DNA of 64,000 nucleotides, from positions 97,501 through 161,500 of the forward strand of contig NZ_CP058595.1 of NCBI RefSeq assembly GCF_013402795.1, written 5' to 3'. How positions within the stretch are numbered: the first letter of the stretch is position 1; each line of letters starts with the position of its first letter. Shown piece after piece: positions 1 through 8,364 of this stretch. A model generated the notes under the pieces. That model saw only the letters and a program-made list of their open reading frames with translations, searched no databases and was not told the origin of the DNA. The translations under genes and the position numbers were made by a program. The stretch is from Costertonia aggregata (GTDB lineage Bacteria; Bacteroidota; Bacteroidia; Flavobacteriales; Flavobacteriaceae).

Positions 1-1403
<1,403 letters not shown>

Positions 1404-1606
1404 ATCTCAAATAACTTCACAACACGAAAACATCCCGGGCCCTCTCCGACCGTTGTCGATCATCGGTCTATCTTCTTCTTTACTGTACCCAATATGTCAA
1501 TGAACCCTAATCAAAGGAATCCCATAAAGGAACCCCGATCGCCCCCGTAGGGACGCGCCTCTCGAAATGGAACCGAAACGTTCGATCGCCATCCCTAAAG
1601 CGGGTG
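1404..1606 (-). other. rRNA operon leader with boxA-like element
   Basis: Transcribed leader between the 16S 5' end and the proposed promoter. On the minus strand, 1505-1488 reads GTTCATTGACATATTGGG, which I recognise as the conserved leader block (boxA-like) of Bacteroidota rRNA operons, where antitermination factors are expected to act. The leader is clearly more GC-rich than the AT-rich DNA just upstream. Open frames here are chance frames in non-coding RNA. Confidence 0.6.
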
Positions 1607-1614
1607 CAAATGTA
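1607..1614 (-). promoter_or_regulatory. Candidate rRNA promoter, -7 element
   Basis: The minus strand reads TACATTTG, a full match to the Bacteroidota -7 consensus TAnnTTTG. Transcription would start about 200 nt upstream of 16S. I see no clear TTG at -33, but the upstream 1615-1760 stretch is extremely AT-rich, as expected for a strong rRNA promoter with upstream activating sequence. Confidence 0.5.
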
Positions 1615-1787
1615 ATATGGTTTTTTAAAATAAAAAACATTTCTTAGCACGAATTTCACTTTTTTTTAATCTGATTTTGCAAAACCCTATAAACGAGTTT
1701 TTTACAATTTGCTTAAATAAAAAGTGGTCTTAAATTTAAGATATTTTTATTGTTTTTACAACTGTTTTAGCCTGTAAAAACGATTTT

Positions 1788-1880
1788 GCGTAAGGGATTG
1801 CAACGGCATCCCACCAGGAACTGTTGGATATAGTGGAAAGCCCGACCAACTTGCAAAGGCATTTTACAAGGTGGTTACGC
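1788..1880. ncRNA. Candidate structured RNA element
   Basis: This 93-nt, GC-richer block sits in AT-rich DNA between the rRNA promoter and the DUF4294 gene. A perfect closing stem, GCGTAA (1788-1793) with TTACGC (1875-1880), encloses a hairpin GGGAT/ATCCC (1794-1798 with 1808-1812), an unpaired block reading ATATAGTGGAAAGCCCGA (1828-1845), and a stem CCAACTTG (1846-1853) with CAAGGTGG (1867-1874; 7 of 8 pairs). GTTGG at 1823-1827 could alternatively pair with CCAAC at 1846-1850. The GGGAT...ATCC...AGCCCG layout resembles intergenic elements I recall from flavobacterial genomes (possibly the Flavo-1 class), but I cannot confirm this. Strand is unresolved; on the minus strand it would lie in the 3' UTR of the DUF4294 gene. 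Confidence 0.4.
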
Positions 1881-1891
1881 CATAACCGTTA

Positions 1892-2575
1892 CTATTTTGG
1901 TTTGGTTTTCGTATTCCACTTATTGGTAAGGGATGCATAATCATAGTCAAGAGCGGTATTTTGTTTTTCAAGCCTGCCTTCTGCAAAAGCTCTTTGCAAT
2001 ATATCTTCTATAAGATAATCTTCATGCACCGCATCTGGATGAAACTCTTCTTTGATACTTATCTTGAACATTTTCGCAGTGGTGTTGTACCAAAAGGCGC
2101 GCCAGCCACTACGAAGCTCTTTTACTAGGTCAAAAGCGGTTTTTCCGGTTTGCCTATAAATTAATTTGACCAATATTTGGCCTTCTGTTCGAGTGAGTTT
2201 TTTTAATTCCTCAGAAAATTCTTCCTCAATGTATTTCTGTACTTTTTTGGTATATTTTTTTCGTTTTCGCTTTTTCTTGATAAGCTTTAAACTATCGTTG
2301 AGCTCTACCAACCGATCTGCCGCTAATTTGGCATAAGGGTAAACCTTTATCGTTTTTCTTCTTAAAATATAGTACCTGAGTTTTTCTTTATAGGTATCAA
2401 ATTTTAATTTGCTAAAAACATAGACATCATCCAAAGGGATAGAGGTCTGAAAAATAGAATCCCCCTCTACCATTATGTACCGTTCCTGAACAGAGTCTAA
2501 AGGTTGTTCCTCTACTTGAGACCATATACCATGGCAAAAAAAGAAAAGTGGTATTAATGCTATTTTTTTTATCAT
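1892..2575 (-). CDS. DUF4294 family secreted protein
   Basis: A 227-residue protein with an N-terminal signal peptide (residues 1-19, cleavage likely after WSQ). It has a lysine-rich central helix (KKKRKRKKYTKK, near 100-112) and a C-terminal segment with conserved Trp residues (SGWRAFWYNTTAKMF, near 157). This matches DUF4294, a family largely confined to Bacteroidota and of unknown function. The ATG at 2575 directly precedes a good signal peptide, so the start is secure. It is divergent from the M42 peptidase with about 100 nt between them; no operon partner is evident. I assign no function beyond export. Confidence 0.8.
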   Translation of the reverse strand: MIKKIALIPLFFFCHGIWSQVEEQPLDSVQERYIMVEGDSIFQTSIPLDDVYVFSKLKFDTYKEKLRYYILRRKTIKVYPYAKLAADRLVELNDSLKLIKKKRKRKKYTKKVQKYIEEEFSEELKKLTRTEGQILVKLIYRQTGKTAFDLVKELRSGWRAFWYNTTAKMFKISIKEEFHPDAVHEDYLIEDILQRAFAEGRLEKQNTALDYDYASLTNKWNTKTKPK

Positions 2576-2678
2576 GCTTTTTGAACGGCGAAAACCTTGT
2601 CAAAATTATATATAAACATTTGATGTTACTATTAAATAAAAGTGAATATTGTTAAGTTTGTTTATAAAACATACGTAA

Positions 2679-3767
2679 ATGAAGACAAAGAAGATTCTCA
2701 CTAAAAAGTCAATTGATTTTTTAGGCAACTATTTAAACAATGCATCGCCAACTGGATATGAATGGGAAGGGCAAAAGTTATGGATGGACTATCTGAAGCC
2801 CTATGTTGATACTTTTATTACGGACACTTACGGTACGGCTGTAGGGGTAGTAAACCCCGATGCAAAATTCAAAGTGGTCATTGAGGGGCATTCCGACGAG
2901 ATTTCTTGGTATGTTAATTACATAACAGACAATGGTCTTTTATATGTTATACGCAATGGTGGAAGCGACCACCAGATAGCCCCCTCAAAATGGGTAAACA
3001 TACACACAAAAAAAGGAATCGTGAAGGGCGTTTTTGGTTGGCCCGCCATACATACCAGGAAAAGCGGAAAGGAAGAACCGCCCAAATTGGACAATATTTT
3101 TATTGATATAGGTGCAAAGGATGCAGAAGAAGTAAAGAAAATGGGCGTTCATGTTGGATGCGTCATTACCTACCCCGATGAATTTCACATTTTGAACAAG
3201 GATAAATTTGTTTGTAGGGCGATAGATAATCGTGCTGGCGGTTTTATGATCGCTGAAGTGGCCCGGCTGCTACATGAGAACAAAAAGAAACTGCCTTTTG
3301 GCCTTTACATTACCAATTCGGTTCAAGAGGAAATCGGCTTGCGTGGCGCAGAAATGATTACACAGACCATTAAGCCCAATATTGCCATAGTTACCGATGT
3401 TTGCCACGACACGACCACACCAATGATAGATAAAAAGACCCAAGGGCATACAGAAATGGGTGCTGGCCCTGTTATTTCTTATGCTCCTGCCGTTCAAAAT
3501 AAACTGCGTGAGCGTATTTTAGAGACTGCCGAGACCAATAAAATTCCTTTTCAGCGCATGGCGGCATCAAGAATGACTGGTACCGATACCGATGCTTTTG
3601 CCTACAGCAATGGCGGTGTTGCATCTGCTTTGATATCATTACCGTTACGCTACATGCACACGACCGTTGAAACGGTTCATAAAGATGATGTCGAAAATGT
3701 TATCCGATTGATTTATGAAACCTTGCTTACCATAAAGGAGGGTGAAACATTCAGTTATTTTGAGTAG
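2679..3767 (+). CDS. M42 family metallo-aminopeptidase
   Basis: A 362-residue cytoplasmic enzyme of the M42 (glutamyl aminopeptidase/FrvX, TET-like) family, which removes N-terminal residues from peptides in large oligomers using two divalent metals. Visible metal-site motifs are EGHSDEISW (His near 71), DNRAGG (Asp near 180), QEEIGLRGA (Glu-Glu general base and ligand), VTDVCHDT, and a C-terminal YMHTTVE His. Length is normal for M42. It ends in the convergent region with hisS and shares a bidirectional terminator. Family assignment is strong; substrate preference cannot be read from sequence. Confidence 0.92.
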   Translation: MKTKKILTKKSIDFLGNYLNNASPTGYEWEGQKLWMDYLKPYVDTFITDTYGTAVGVVNPDAKFKVVIEGHSDEISWYVNYITDNGLLYVIRNGGSDHQIAPSKWVNIHTKKGIVKGVFGWPAIHTRKSGKEEPPKLDNIFIDIGAKDAEEVKKMGVHVGCVITYPDEFHILNKDKFVCRAIDNRAGGFMIAEVARLLHENKKKLPFGLYITNSVQEEIGLRGAEMITQTIKPNIAIVTDVCHDTTTPMIDKKTQGHTEMGAGPVISYAPAVQNKLRERILETAETNKIPFQRMAASRMTGTDTDAFAYSNGGVASALISLPLRYMHTTVETVHKDDVENVIRLIYETLLTIKEGETFSYFE

Positions 3768-3851
3768 CCTTAAATCTTTAATATGATTTTCATAATTGAT
3801 ATGACAATAAAACCGAAAAGAACTTATTGTTTATTGTCAATATACTTTATA

Positions 3852-3880
3852 AAAACACCCGTGCTCTACACGGGTGTTTT
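3852..3880. terminator. Bidirectional terminator, M42 peptidase / hisS
   Basis: Perfect inverted repeat AAAACACCCGTG / CACGGGTGTTTT with a 5-nt loop (CTCTA). It gives a GC stem followed by a U tract on both strands, between two convergent genes. Confidence 0.9.
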
Positions 3881-3931
3881 ATATTGAATCCAATTACAGT
3901 ATGATGACACTATTTTCTAAATGTAAAATTT

Positions 3932-5665
3932 CTATTTGATTAAATCAATGAATTCGTCCGGACTCGTTAAATCATAAGTTTTTTGTTCGCCACTTTTCAT
4001 ATTCTTTACCGCGAAAGAGTTGTTTTTCAATTCCTCTTCCCCGATTATGATTACGTAAGGCACATTGCGTTTGTCAGCATACTTGAATTGTTTTTGAATT
4101 TTGGTGCCGGCAGGATATAAATCGGCCTTTATACCACATTTTCGCAAGGTAGTTATCAACCTCAAAGAAGCGAGAGCTTCTTTTTCGCCGTAATTAAGAC
4201 AAAGTACATCCAAGGATTTGTCGATTGTTTGTGGAAATAGGTTCAGTTCTTCGATTACCAAATAAATTCGGTCGAGTCCAAAGGAAATACCTACCCCGCT
4301 TACATCTTTTAATCCAAAAATACCGGTAAGATCATCATAACGGCCACCACCACCAATAGAACCTATCTGTACACCTTTGGGCGCAGCAACTTCAAAAATG
4401 GCGCCGGTGTAATAATTGAGTCCTCTTGCCAGAGTTACATCTATGGATAATTGGGCCGATTGCAGCCCTAGTTCATTGATAGTGTCTACGATGAAGCGTA
4501 ATTCTGAAACACCTTTTGTACCTTCTTCGGAATCTTTCAATAGGTTTTCCAAAACATTAAGTTGTTCGGAATTGGTTCCCGATATACTAAATAAGGGTTC
4601 TACTTTGGCGATGGCATCCTTGGAAAGCCCCCTATTCAACATTTCCTGTTTTACTTTTTCAGGACCTATTTTATCCAATTTGTCCAAAGCCACCGTAAAG
4701 TCTATGAGCAGATGTTTGGCACCGATCACTTCAGCTATCCCCGCCAAGATTTTACGATTGTTCAGTTTTATGTTGACGCCTTCCAGTTTTAAATCTGTAA
4801 AAACGGAATCATACAATTGCACAAGTTCAACTTCTTGCAGCAAGGAGGTAGAACCTACAACATCTGCATCACATTGGTAAAACTCACGAAAACGACCTTT
4901 TTGTGGCCTATCTGCTCGCCAAACCGGTTGAATTTGATATCGTTTAAAGGGAAAATCTATTTCATTTTGGTGCATGACCACATAGCGTGCAAAGGGTACC
5001 GTTAGATCGTAACGTAGGGCTTTTTCTGACAAGTATTTACTTGCTTTATTTGATTTAATCCCATCATAAATTTGAGATTTTGCTTTCTCATTTATGATTT
5101 GCTCTATAAATAGATCCATCTTATGAAAAGCAATACTCTTTGTTCTAATCAAAATTTCAATATAGAGCTTAAGAGATTTAGATGCGATAAAAAAAGCAGT
5201 TTCTTTATCATTTAGAAAATCAACAAAAGAGTTTTTCTCTTTAGCATATACATCAACTACATTTTTTAAAATTTCTTTTTTACTTATCAAGTCATCTAAC
5301 AAGTTATTTCTATACTCAGCATTATCAGAAAACTTATCAACATCAATATTTAATGAATCAATTTTAGGCTTTAACTTTTCGATTACTTCCTTTTGAAAGG
5401 ACACAAAAAAATCAGTATCAGACACTATTCTTTTAATTTTAGATAAGTAATCTCCCGAATCTAATATCTTAAAGATAAGCCTATCGCCTTCATCACCGTA
5501 CTTTCCCAATAAAGTATCGGAATTTTCAAAAGAAGGGGTTTCAATGGGTTGAAAACCAAAGGTTTTGAAATGCCTTTTTACAGTGTCGAAAATATAGTTT
5601 CGCTTTACGACCTCTGAAGGTGAGAAATCTCTTGTACCCTTGGGTATACTTGGTTTTTGTGCCAT
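3932..5665 (-). CDS. hisS: Histidyl-tRNA synthetase with a ~130-residue insertion
   Basis: Class II synthetase that charges tRNA-His. Of 577 residues, the N-terminus (IPKGTRDFSP), motif 2 (WRADRPQKGRFREFYQCD), the histidine-binding LARGLNYYTG, the GGGGRYDDL loop, motif 3 (GISFGLDRIY) and the C-terminal anticodon-binding domain are all present. Bacterial HisRS is usually about 420-460 residues. The excess is a helical, Lys/Ile/Asn-rich segment at about residues 76-205 (nt 5050-5440), between GDYLSK and SEKALRYDLTVPFARYVV. Its DNA is far more AT-rich than the flanks. The frame is open and motifs on both sides are intact, so the gene is probably functional. Preceded by a DUF6495 gene. Confidence 0.95.
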   Translation of the reverse strand: MAQKPSIPKGTRDFSPSEVVKRNYIFDTVKRHFKTFGFQPIETPSFENSDTLLGKYGDEGDRLIFKILDSGDYLSKIKRIVSDTDFFVSFQKEVIEKLKPKIDSLNIDVDKFSDNAEYRNNLLDDLISKKEILKNVVDVYAKEKNSFVDFLNDKETAFFIASKSLKLYIEILIRTKSIAFHKMDLFIEQIINEKAKSQIYDGIKSNKASKYLSEKALRYDLTVPFARYVVMHQNEIDFPFKRYQIQPVWRADRPQKGRFREFYQCDADVVGSTSLLQEVELVQLYDSVFTDLKLEGVNIKLNNRKILAGIAEVIGAKHLLIDFTVALDKLDKIGPEKVKQEMLNRGLSKDAIAKVEPLFSISGTNSEQLNVLENLLKDSEEGTKGVSELRFIVDTINELGLQSAQLSIDVTLARGLNYYTGAIFEVAAPKGVQIGSIGGGGRYDDLTGIFGLKDVSGVGISFGLDRIYLVIEELNLFPQTIDKSLDVLCLNYGEKEALASLRLITTLRKCGIKADLYPAGTKIQKQFKYADKRNVPYVIIIGEEELKNNSFAVKNMKSGEQKTYDLTSPDEFIDLIK

Positions 5666-5736
5666 TTATATGAATTGATGTACCAATACCCCTGTGACTT
5701 TGTTCGGGATATCCAAAAATGAAAACAAATATCGGT

Positions 5737-6207
5737 TTATCCGATGATATTATCAAACCAGCGATACAGGTCACCTTTTGTAATTACCGCTCCTTGTTTG
5801 ATAAGATTAAACTTATCAAGGTTTTTATCCTCGGTATACGCTTTGGAAGCCGTGAGGTATTCCACAAAATCTGATTGCCAGTTTTTTTTGAACCAGTTGA
5901 AGCCCACTTTGGTCGTTAAATCGATATCTGGATTCATTATTTTGACGGATAGTAATTTCATCTCTTTATCAGTGAGATAAAAAAGGTGCATTTGCCGTGC
6001 CGAAATATTTTCCAAGTACGATACTTTGGTCAAAACCCCTTCCCATATCAAATCACTGAATACATCTAGCTCTTCCTCGGCTACTTGTGGTTTATCCTTT
6101 TTTAATTTTCTCCACTCATCGGCCGTTATGGACTGTGTTGCCAAGAAATTTATAAATTCTGGTCGTAACTCCTCCAATTGCTGTTTTGTAAGTCTTTCAT
6201 ACTTCAT
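5737..6207 (-). CDS. DUF6495 family protein
   Basis: A 156-residue soluble protein starting MKYERLTKQQLEELRPEF. There is no signal peptide or membrane segment, and charged and aromatic residues are conserved throughout (ADEWRKLK, WEGVLTKVSYLENI, YRWFDNIIG C-terminus). I recognise it as DUF6495, a Bacteroidota family of unknown function, commonly near hisS and rpsF-rplI. It lies 71 nt upstream of hisS on the same strand and just downstream of the rplI terminator, so it probably starts its own transcript with hisS. Confidence 0.7.
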   Translation of the reverse strand: MKYERLTKQQLEELRPEFINFLATQSITADEWRKLKKDKPQVAEEELDVFSDLIWEGVLTKVSYLENISARQMHLFYLTDKEMKLLSVKIMNPDIDLTTKVGFNWFKKNWQSDFVEYLTASKAYTEDKNLDKFNLIKQGAVITKGDLYRWFDNIIG

Positions 6208-6217
6208 AATATATTCA

Positions 6218-6247
6218 TAAAAAAACCGCCTAGTATAACTAAGCGGT
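6218..6247 (-). terminator. Terminator of the rpsF-rpsR-rplI operon
   Basis: On the minus strand ACCGCTTAG pairs with CTAGGCGGT across a short TTATA loop and is followed by an uninterrupted run of Ts. It separates rplI from the DUF6495/hisS unit. Confidence 0.9.
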
Positions 6248-6273
6248 CCTGTGCTATATTCAAATTGATACGT

Positions 6274-6726
6274 TTACTTTTGCTCAGCAATCACTTCAAA
6301 AGGGAAATCGACTATTACGTCCCGGTGCAATCTTATCTGAGCGTTGTACGGCCCGGTTCTTTTAACGGTGCCTCCTTGAATACTGATGTATTTTCTATCT
6401 ATTTCATGACCTTCCTTGGCCAATGCATCGGCCAAATCTGCCGTGCCGATAGAACCGAACAATTTATCACCAGCACCGACCTTAGCCGTTATCTTGACCT
6501 CCAACTGTTTTAAAGCCTCGGCTACCTTGTTGGCATCGTCAACGATTTTCTTCTCTTTATGCGCTTTTTGCTTCAAATTTTCCGCAAGTACTTTTTTTGC
6601 AGAAGATGTAGCCATAGCTGCCAATCCGTTAGGTATAAGGTAGTTTCTACCATATCCGTTCTTTACAGTTACCAGGTCGTCTTTAAAGCCTAAGTTCTGT
6701 ACGTCTTCCTTTAGTATAAGTTCCAT
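6274..6726 (-). CDS. rplI: 50S ribosomal protein L9
   Basis: A 150-residue protein with the canonical L9 start (MELILKEDVQNLGFKDDLVTVKNGYGRNYLIP), a long connecting helix near residues 45-75, and the C-terminal domain near 80-150. L9 binds 23S rRNA near the L1 stalk and bridges toward neighbouring ribosomes. It is third in rpsF-rpsR-rplI, 13 nt after rpsR, and ends before a clear terminator. Confidence 0.98.
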   Translation of the reverse strand: MELILKEDVQNLGFKDDLVTVKNGYGRNYLIPNGLAAMATSSAKKVLAENLKQKAHKEKKIVDDANKVAEALKQLEVKITAKVGAGDKLFGSIGTADLADALAKEGHEIDRKYISIQGGTVKRTGPYNAQIRLHRDVIVDFPFEVIAEQK

Positions 6727-6739
6727 GATAGTAGCTTTC

Positions 6740-7036
6740 TTATTTTAGTAAATCGCCAACATAAGGCATTAGTGCTATATGACGTGCCCTTTTTACAGCT
6801 TGGGCCACTTTTCTTTGATATTTCATAGAGGTACCGGTAAGTCTTCTAGGTAGAAGCTTGCCTTGCTCGTTTACCAATTTCATCAAAAAATCAGGGTCTT
6901 TGTAGTCGATATACTTAATACCGGATTTTTTGAACCTGCAATATTTCTTTTGCGTATTGGTTTCAATATTCAATGGGGTCAAATACCTGATTTCCCCATC
7001 TTTTTTGCTTTTAGCCTGTTGTTCTATAGATGACAT
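6740..7036 (-). CDS. rpsR: 30S ribosomal protein S18
   Basis: A 98-residue S18. The conserved core runs from [17 protein letters not shown] through [20 protein letters not shown] to the basic C-terminus, with an N-terminal extension of about 25 residues usual for Bacteroidota. S18 partners S6 on the small-subunit platform, which fits its position 5 nt downstream of rpsF. Only one Cys is present, so there is no zinc-ribbon form. Confidence 0.98.
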   Translation of the reverse strand: MSSIEQQAKSKKDGEIRYLTPLNIETNTQKKYCRFKKSGIKYIDYKDPDFLMKLVNEQGKLLPRRLTGTSMKYQRKVAQAVKRARHIALMPYVGDLLK

Positions 7037-7041
7037 AGTGT

Positions 7042-7380
7042 TTATGCTTTAGTTTTTAACCTTGTTCTTCTTTTTTCTGCCCACTCAATAGCGTGCTTAT
7101 CCAGTTTTACCGTTAGGAAACGCATGACACGCTCATCCCTCTTGAACTCTTGCTCATAAGGTGCAACAATCTCACCGGGACCGGAAAATTCGAACAAGTG
7201 GTAAAAACCACTTTTCTTATGCTGTATCGGGTAAGCCAATTTTTTCAGCCCCCAATTTTCTTTGGCTACCATTTTAGCGCCATTGTTAATTAAGAAATCC
7301 TCAAATTTCTTAACTGTTTCCTCTATCTGGGTGTCAGATAGAACGGGATTCAAAATGAAAACAGTTTCGTAATGATTCAT
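7042..7380 (-). CDS. rpsF: 30S ribosomal protein S6
   Basis: A 112-residue S6 starting [16 protein letters not shown], with the family features [19 protein letters not shown] and the [17 protein letters not shown] strand. First gene of the rpsF-rpsR-rplI operon; no ssb or priB gene sits between S6 and S18, unlike the proteobacterial arrangement. A well-formed Bacteroidota promoter lies about 24 nt upstream of the start. Confidence 0.98.
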   Translation of the reverse strand: MNHYETVFILNPVLSDTQIEETVKKFEDFLINNGAKMVAKENWGLKKLAYPIQHKKSGFYHLFEFSGPGEIVAPYEQEFKRDERVMRFLTVKLDKHAIEWAEKRRTRLKTKA

Positions 7381-7403
7381 ATTAATATATATTTTTAGGA
7401 GCG

Positions 7404-7434
7404 CAAAAGTAAGAATATTTATTTCTATTCACAA
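7404..7434 (-). promoter_or_regulatory. Promoter of rpsF-rpsR-rplI
   Basis: On the minus strand, TTG (7434-7432), a 20-bp spacer and TACTTTTG (7411-7404) match the Bacteroidota housekeeping promoter (-33 TTG, -7 TAnnTTTG). The predicted start near 7398 leaves a leader of about 18 nt. Confidence 0.75.
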
Positions 7435-7612
7435 GAAAACAGAAATTTCTTCGTTATACTTTCAAATGTTATCAACAAAATGAACTTAACCTAAACTTTT
7501 ATCGTATATATTACTGTTTACACAACAAAATATACCATGTTTACATCTTTTGTTGCACTTAAAAGTGAAAATTCAGTAATTTGCCGATGATTTAACCCCA
7601 CAAATCAACCCT

Positions 7613-8305
7613 ATGAAATTACGTAGTATTATTGTAGATGATTCATCCATGCAGCGAATGGCAGTTGCAAAGTTGGTGAACAATCATCCACACCTCGCTT
7701 TGGTAGCGGAGTACAGCAATGCCATTGAAGCTAAGAACGGTATCAAGAACAATGAGATAGATTTGATCTTTCTTGATGTTGAAATGCCTATCATTAGCGG
7801 ATTTGACCTGTTGGAATCTTTGGAAAACCGCCCACAGGTAATCCTAATCACCGGAAAACCGGATTATGCCCTAAAGGCATTCGACTATGATGTAACGGAT
7901 TATCTACACAAACCCATAACTCTAGCCCGTTTTGATGCCTCTGTTAAGAGAGCGGTTCAAAAGTACGAGCAAATGCATAATGTCAATGAGGACGAAGAGC
8001 ACATCTTCGTTAAAAGTAATCTTAAAAAGAGAAAGGTTATCCTTAATGACATAAAATGGATAGAAGCCCTTGGCGACTACATAAAATTGGTCACCGATGA
8101 AGCGAACATCGTTATTCTCTCTACCATGAAATCCTTTGAGAAACAATTACCTGAGGAAAAATTCTTGAGAATCCACAAATCCTATATCGTGAATTTGGAG
8201 AAGGTAGAAAAATTCAACAGTAAAAACGTTGAAGTTAGCGGTAGATCTATCCCGTTAAGTAGAAATAAAAAAACAGAGCTAGCGGAAGCGTTGAGCAATG
8301 TTTAA
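7613..8305 (+). CDS. LytTR-family response regulator
   Basis: A 230-residue two-domain regulator. The receiver domain (1-120) has the acidic pair DD (9-10), the phosphoacceptor Asp in LIFLDVEMP (near 55), and the conserved Lys in HKP (near 105). The C-terminal LytTR DNA-binding domain (near 135-230) has the family motifs IKWIEALGDYIKLVT and FLRIHKSYIVNL. No partner histidine kinase is adjacent: the neighbours are ribosomal protein genes (divergent) and priA (convergent). Target genes are unknown. It ends at a strong bidirectional terminator. Confidence 0.93.
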   Translation: MKLRSIIVDDSSMQRMAVAKLVNNHPHLALVAEYSNAIEAKNGIKNNEIDLIFLDVEMPIISGFDLLESLENRPQVILITGKPDYALKAFDYDVTDYLHKPITLARFDASVKRAVQKYEQMHNVNEDEEHIFVKSNLKKRKVILNDIKWIEALGDYIKLVTDEANIVILSTMKSFEKQLPEEKFLRIHKSYIVNLEKVEKFNSKNVEVSGRSIPLSRNKKTELAEALSNV

Positions 8306-8322
8306 AAAATATACAAGGATAT

Positions 8323-8364
8323 ATATCTAAAAAAACCGCTCAAAAAGCGGTTTTTTTTAGATAT
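8323..8364. terminator. Bidirectional terminator, LytTR regulator / priA
   Basis: Long, nearly perfect palindrome: ATATCTAAAAAAACCGCT, loop CAAAA, AGCGGTTTTTTTTAGATAT. It overlaps the priA stop codon (8357-8359) and terminates both convergent genes. Confidence 0.92.

Noticed and set aside
1788-1880. Short peptide frame on the minus strand (WWDAVAIPYAK-like)
   Set aside because: No start codon context or conserved length; the nested inverted repeats explain the composition better than coding.
5050-5440. HisRS insertion as an intein or group I/II intron
   Set aside because: No intein splice motifs or endonuclease blocks, the frame is open throughout, and no intron structure is visible.
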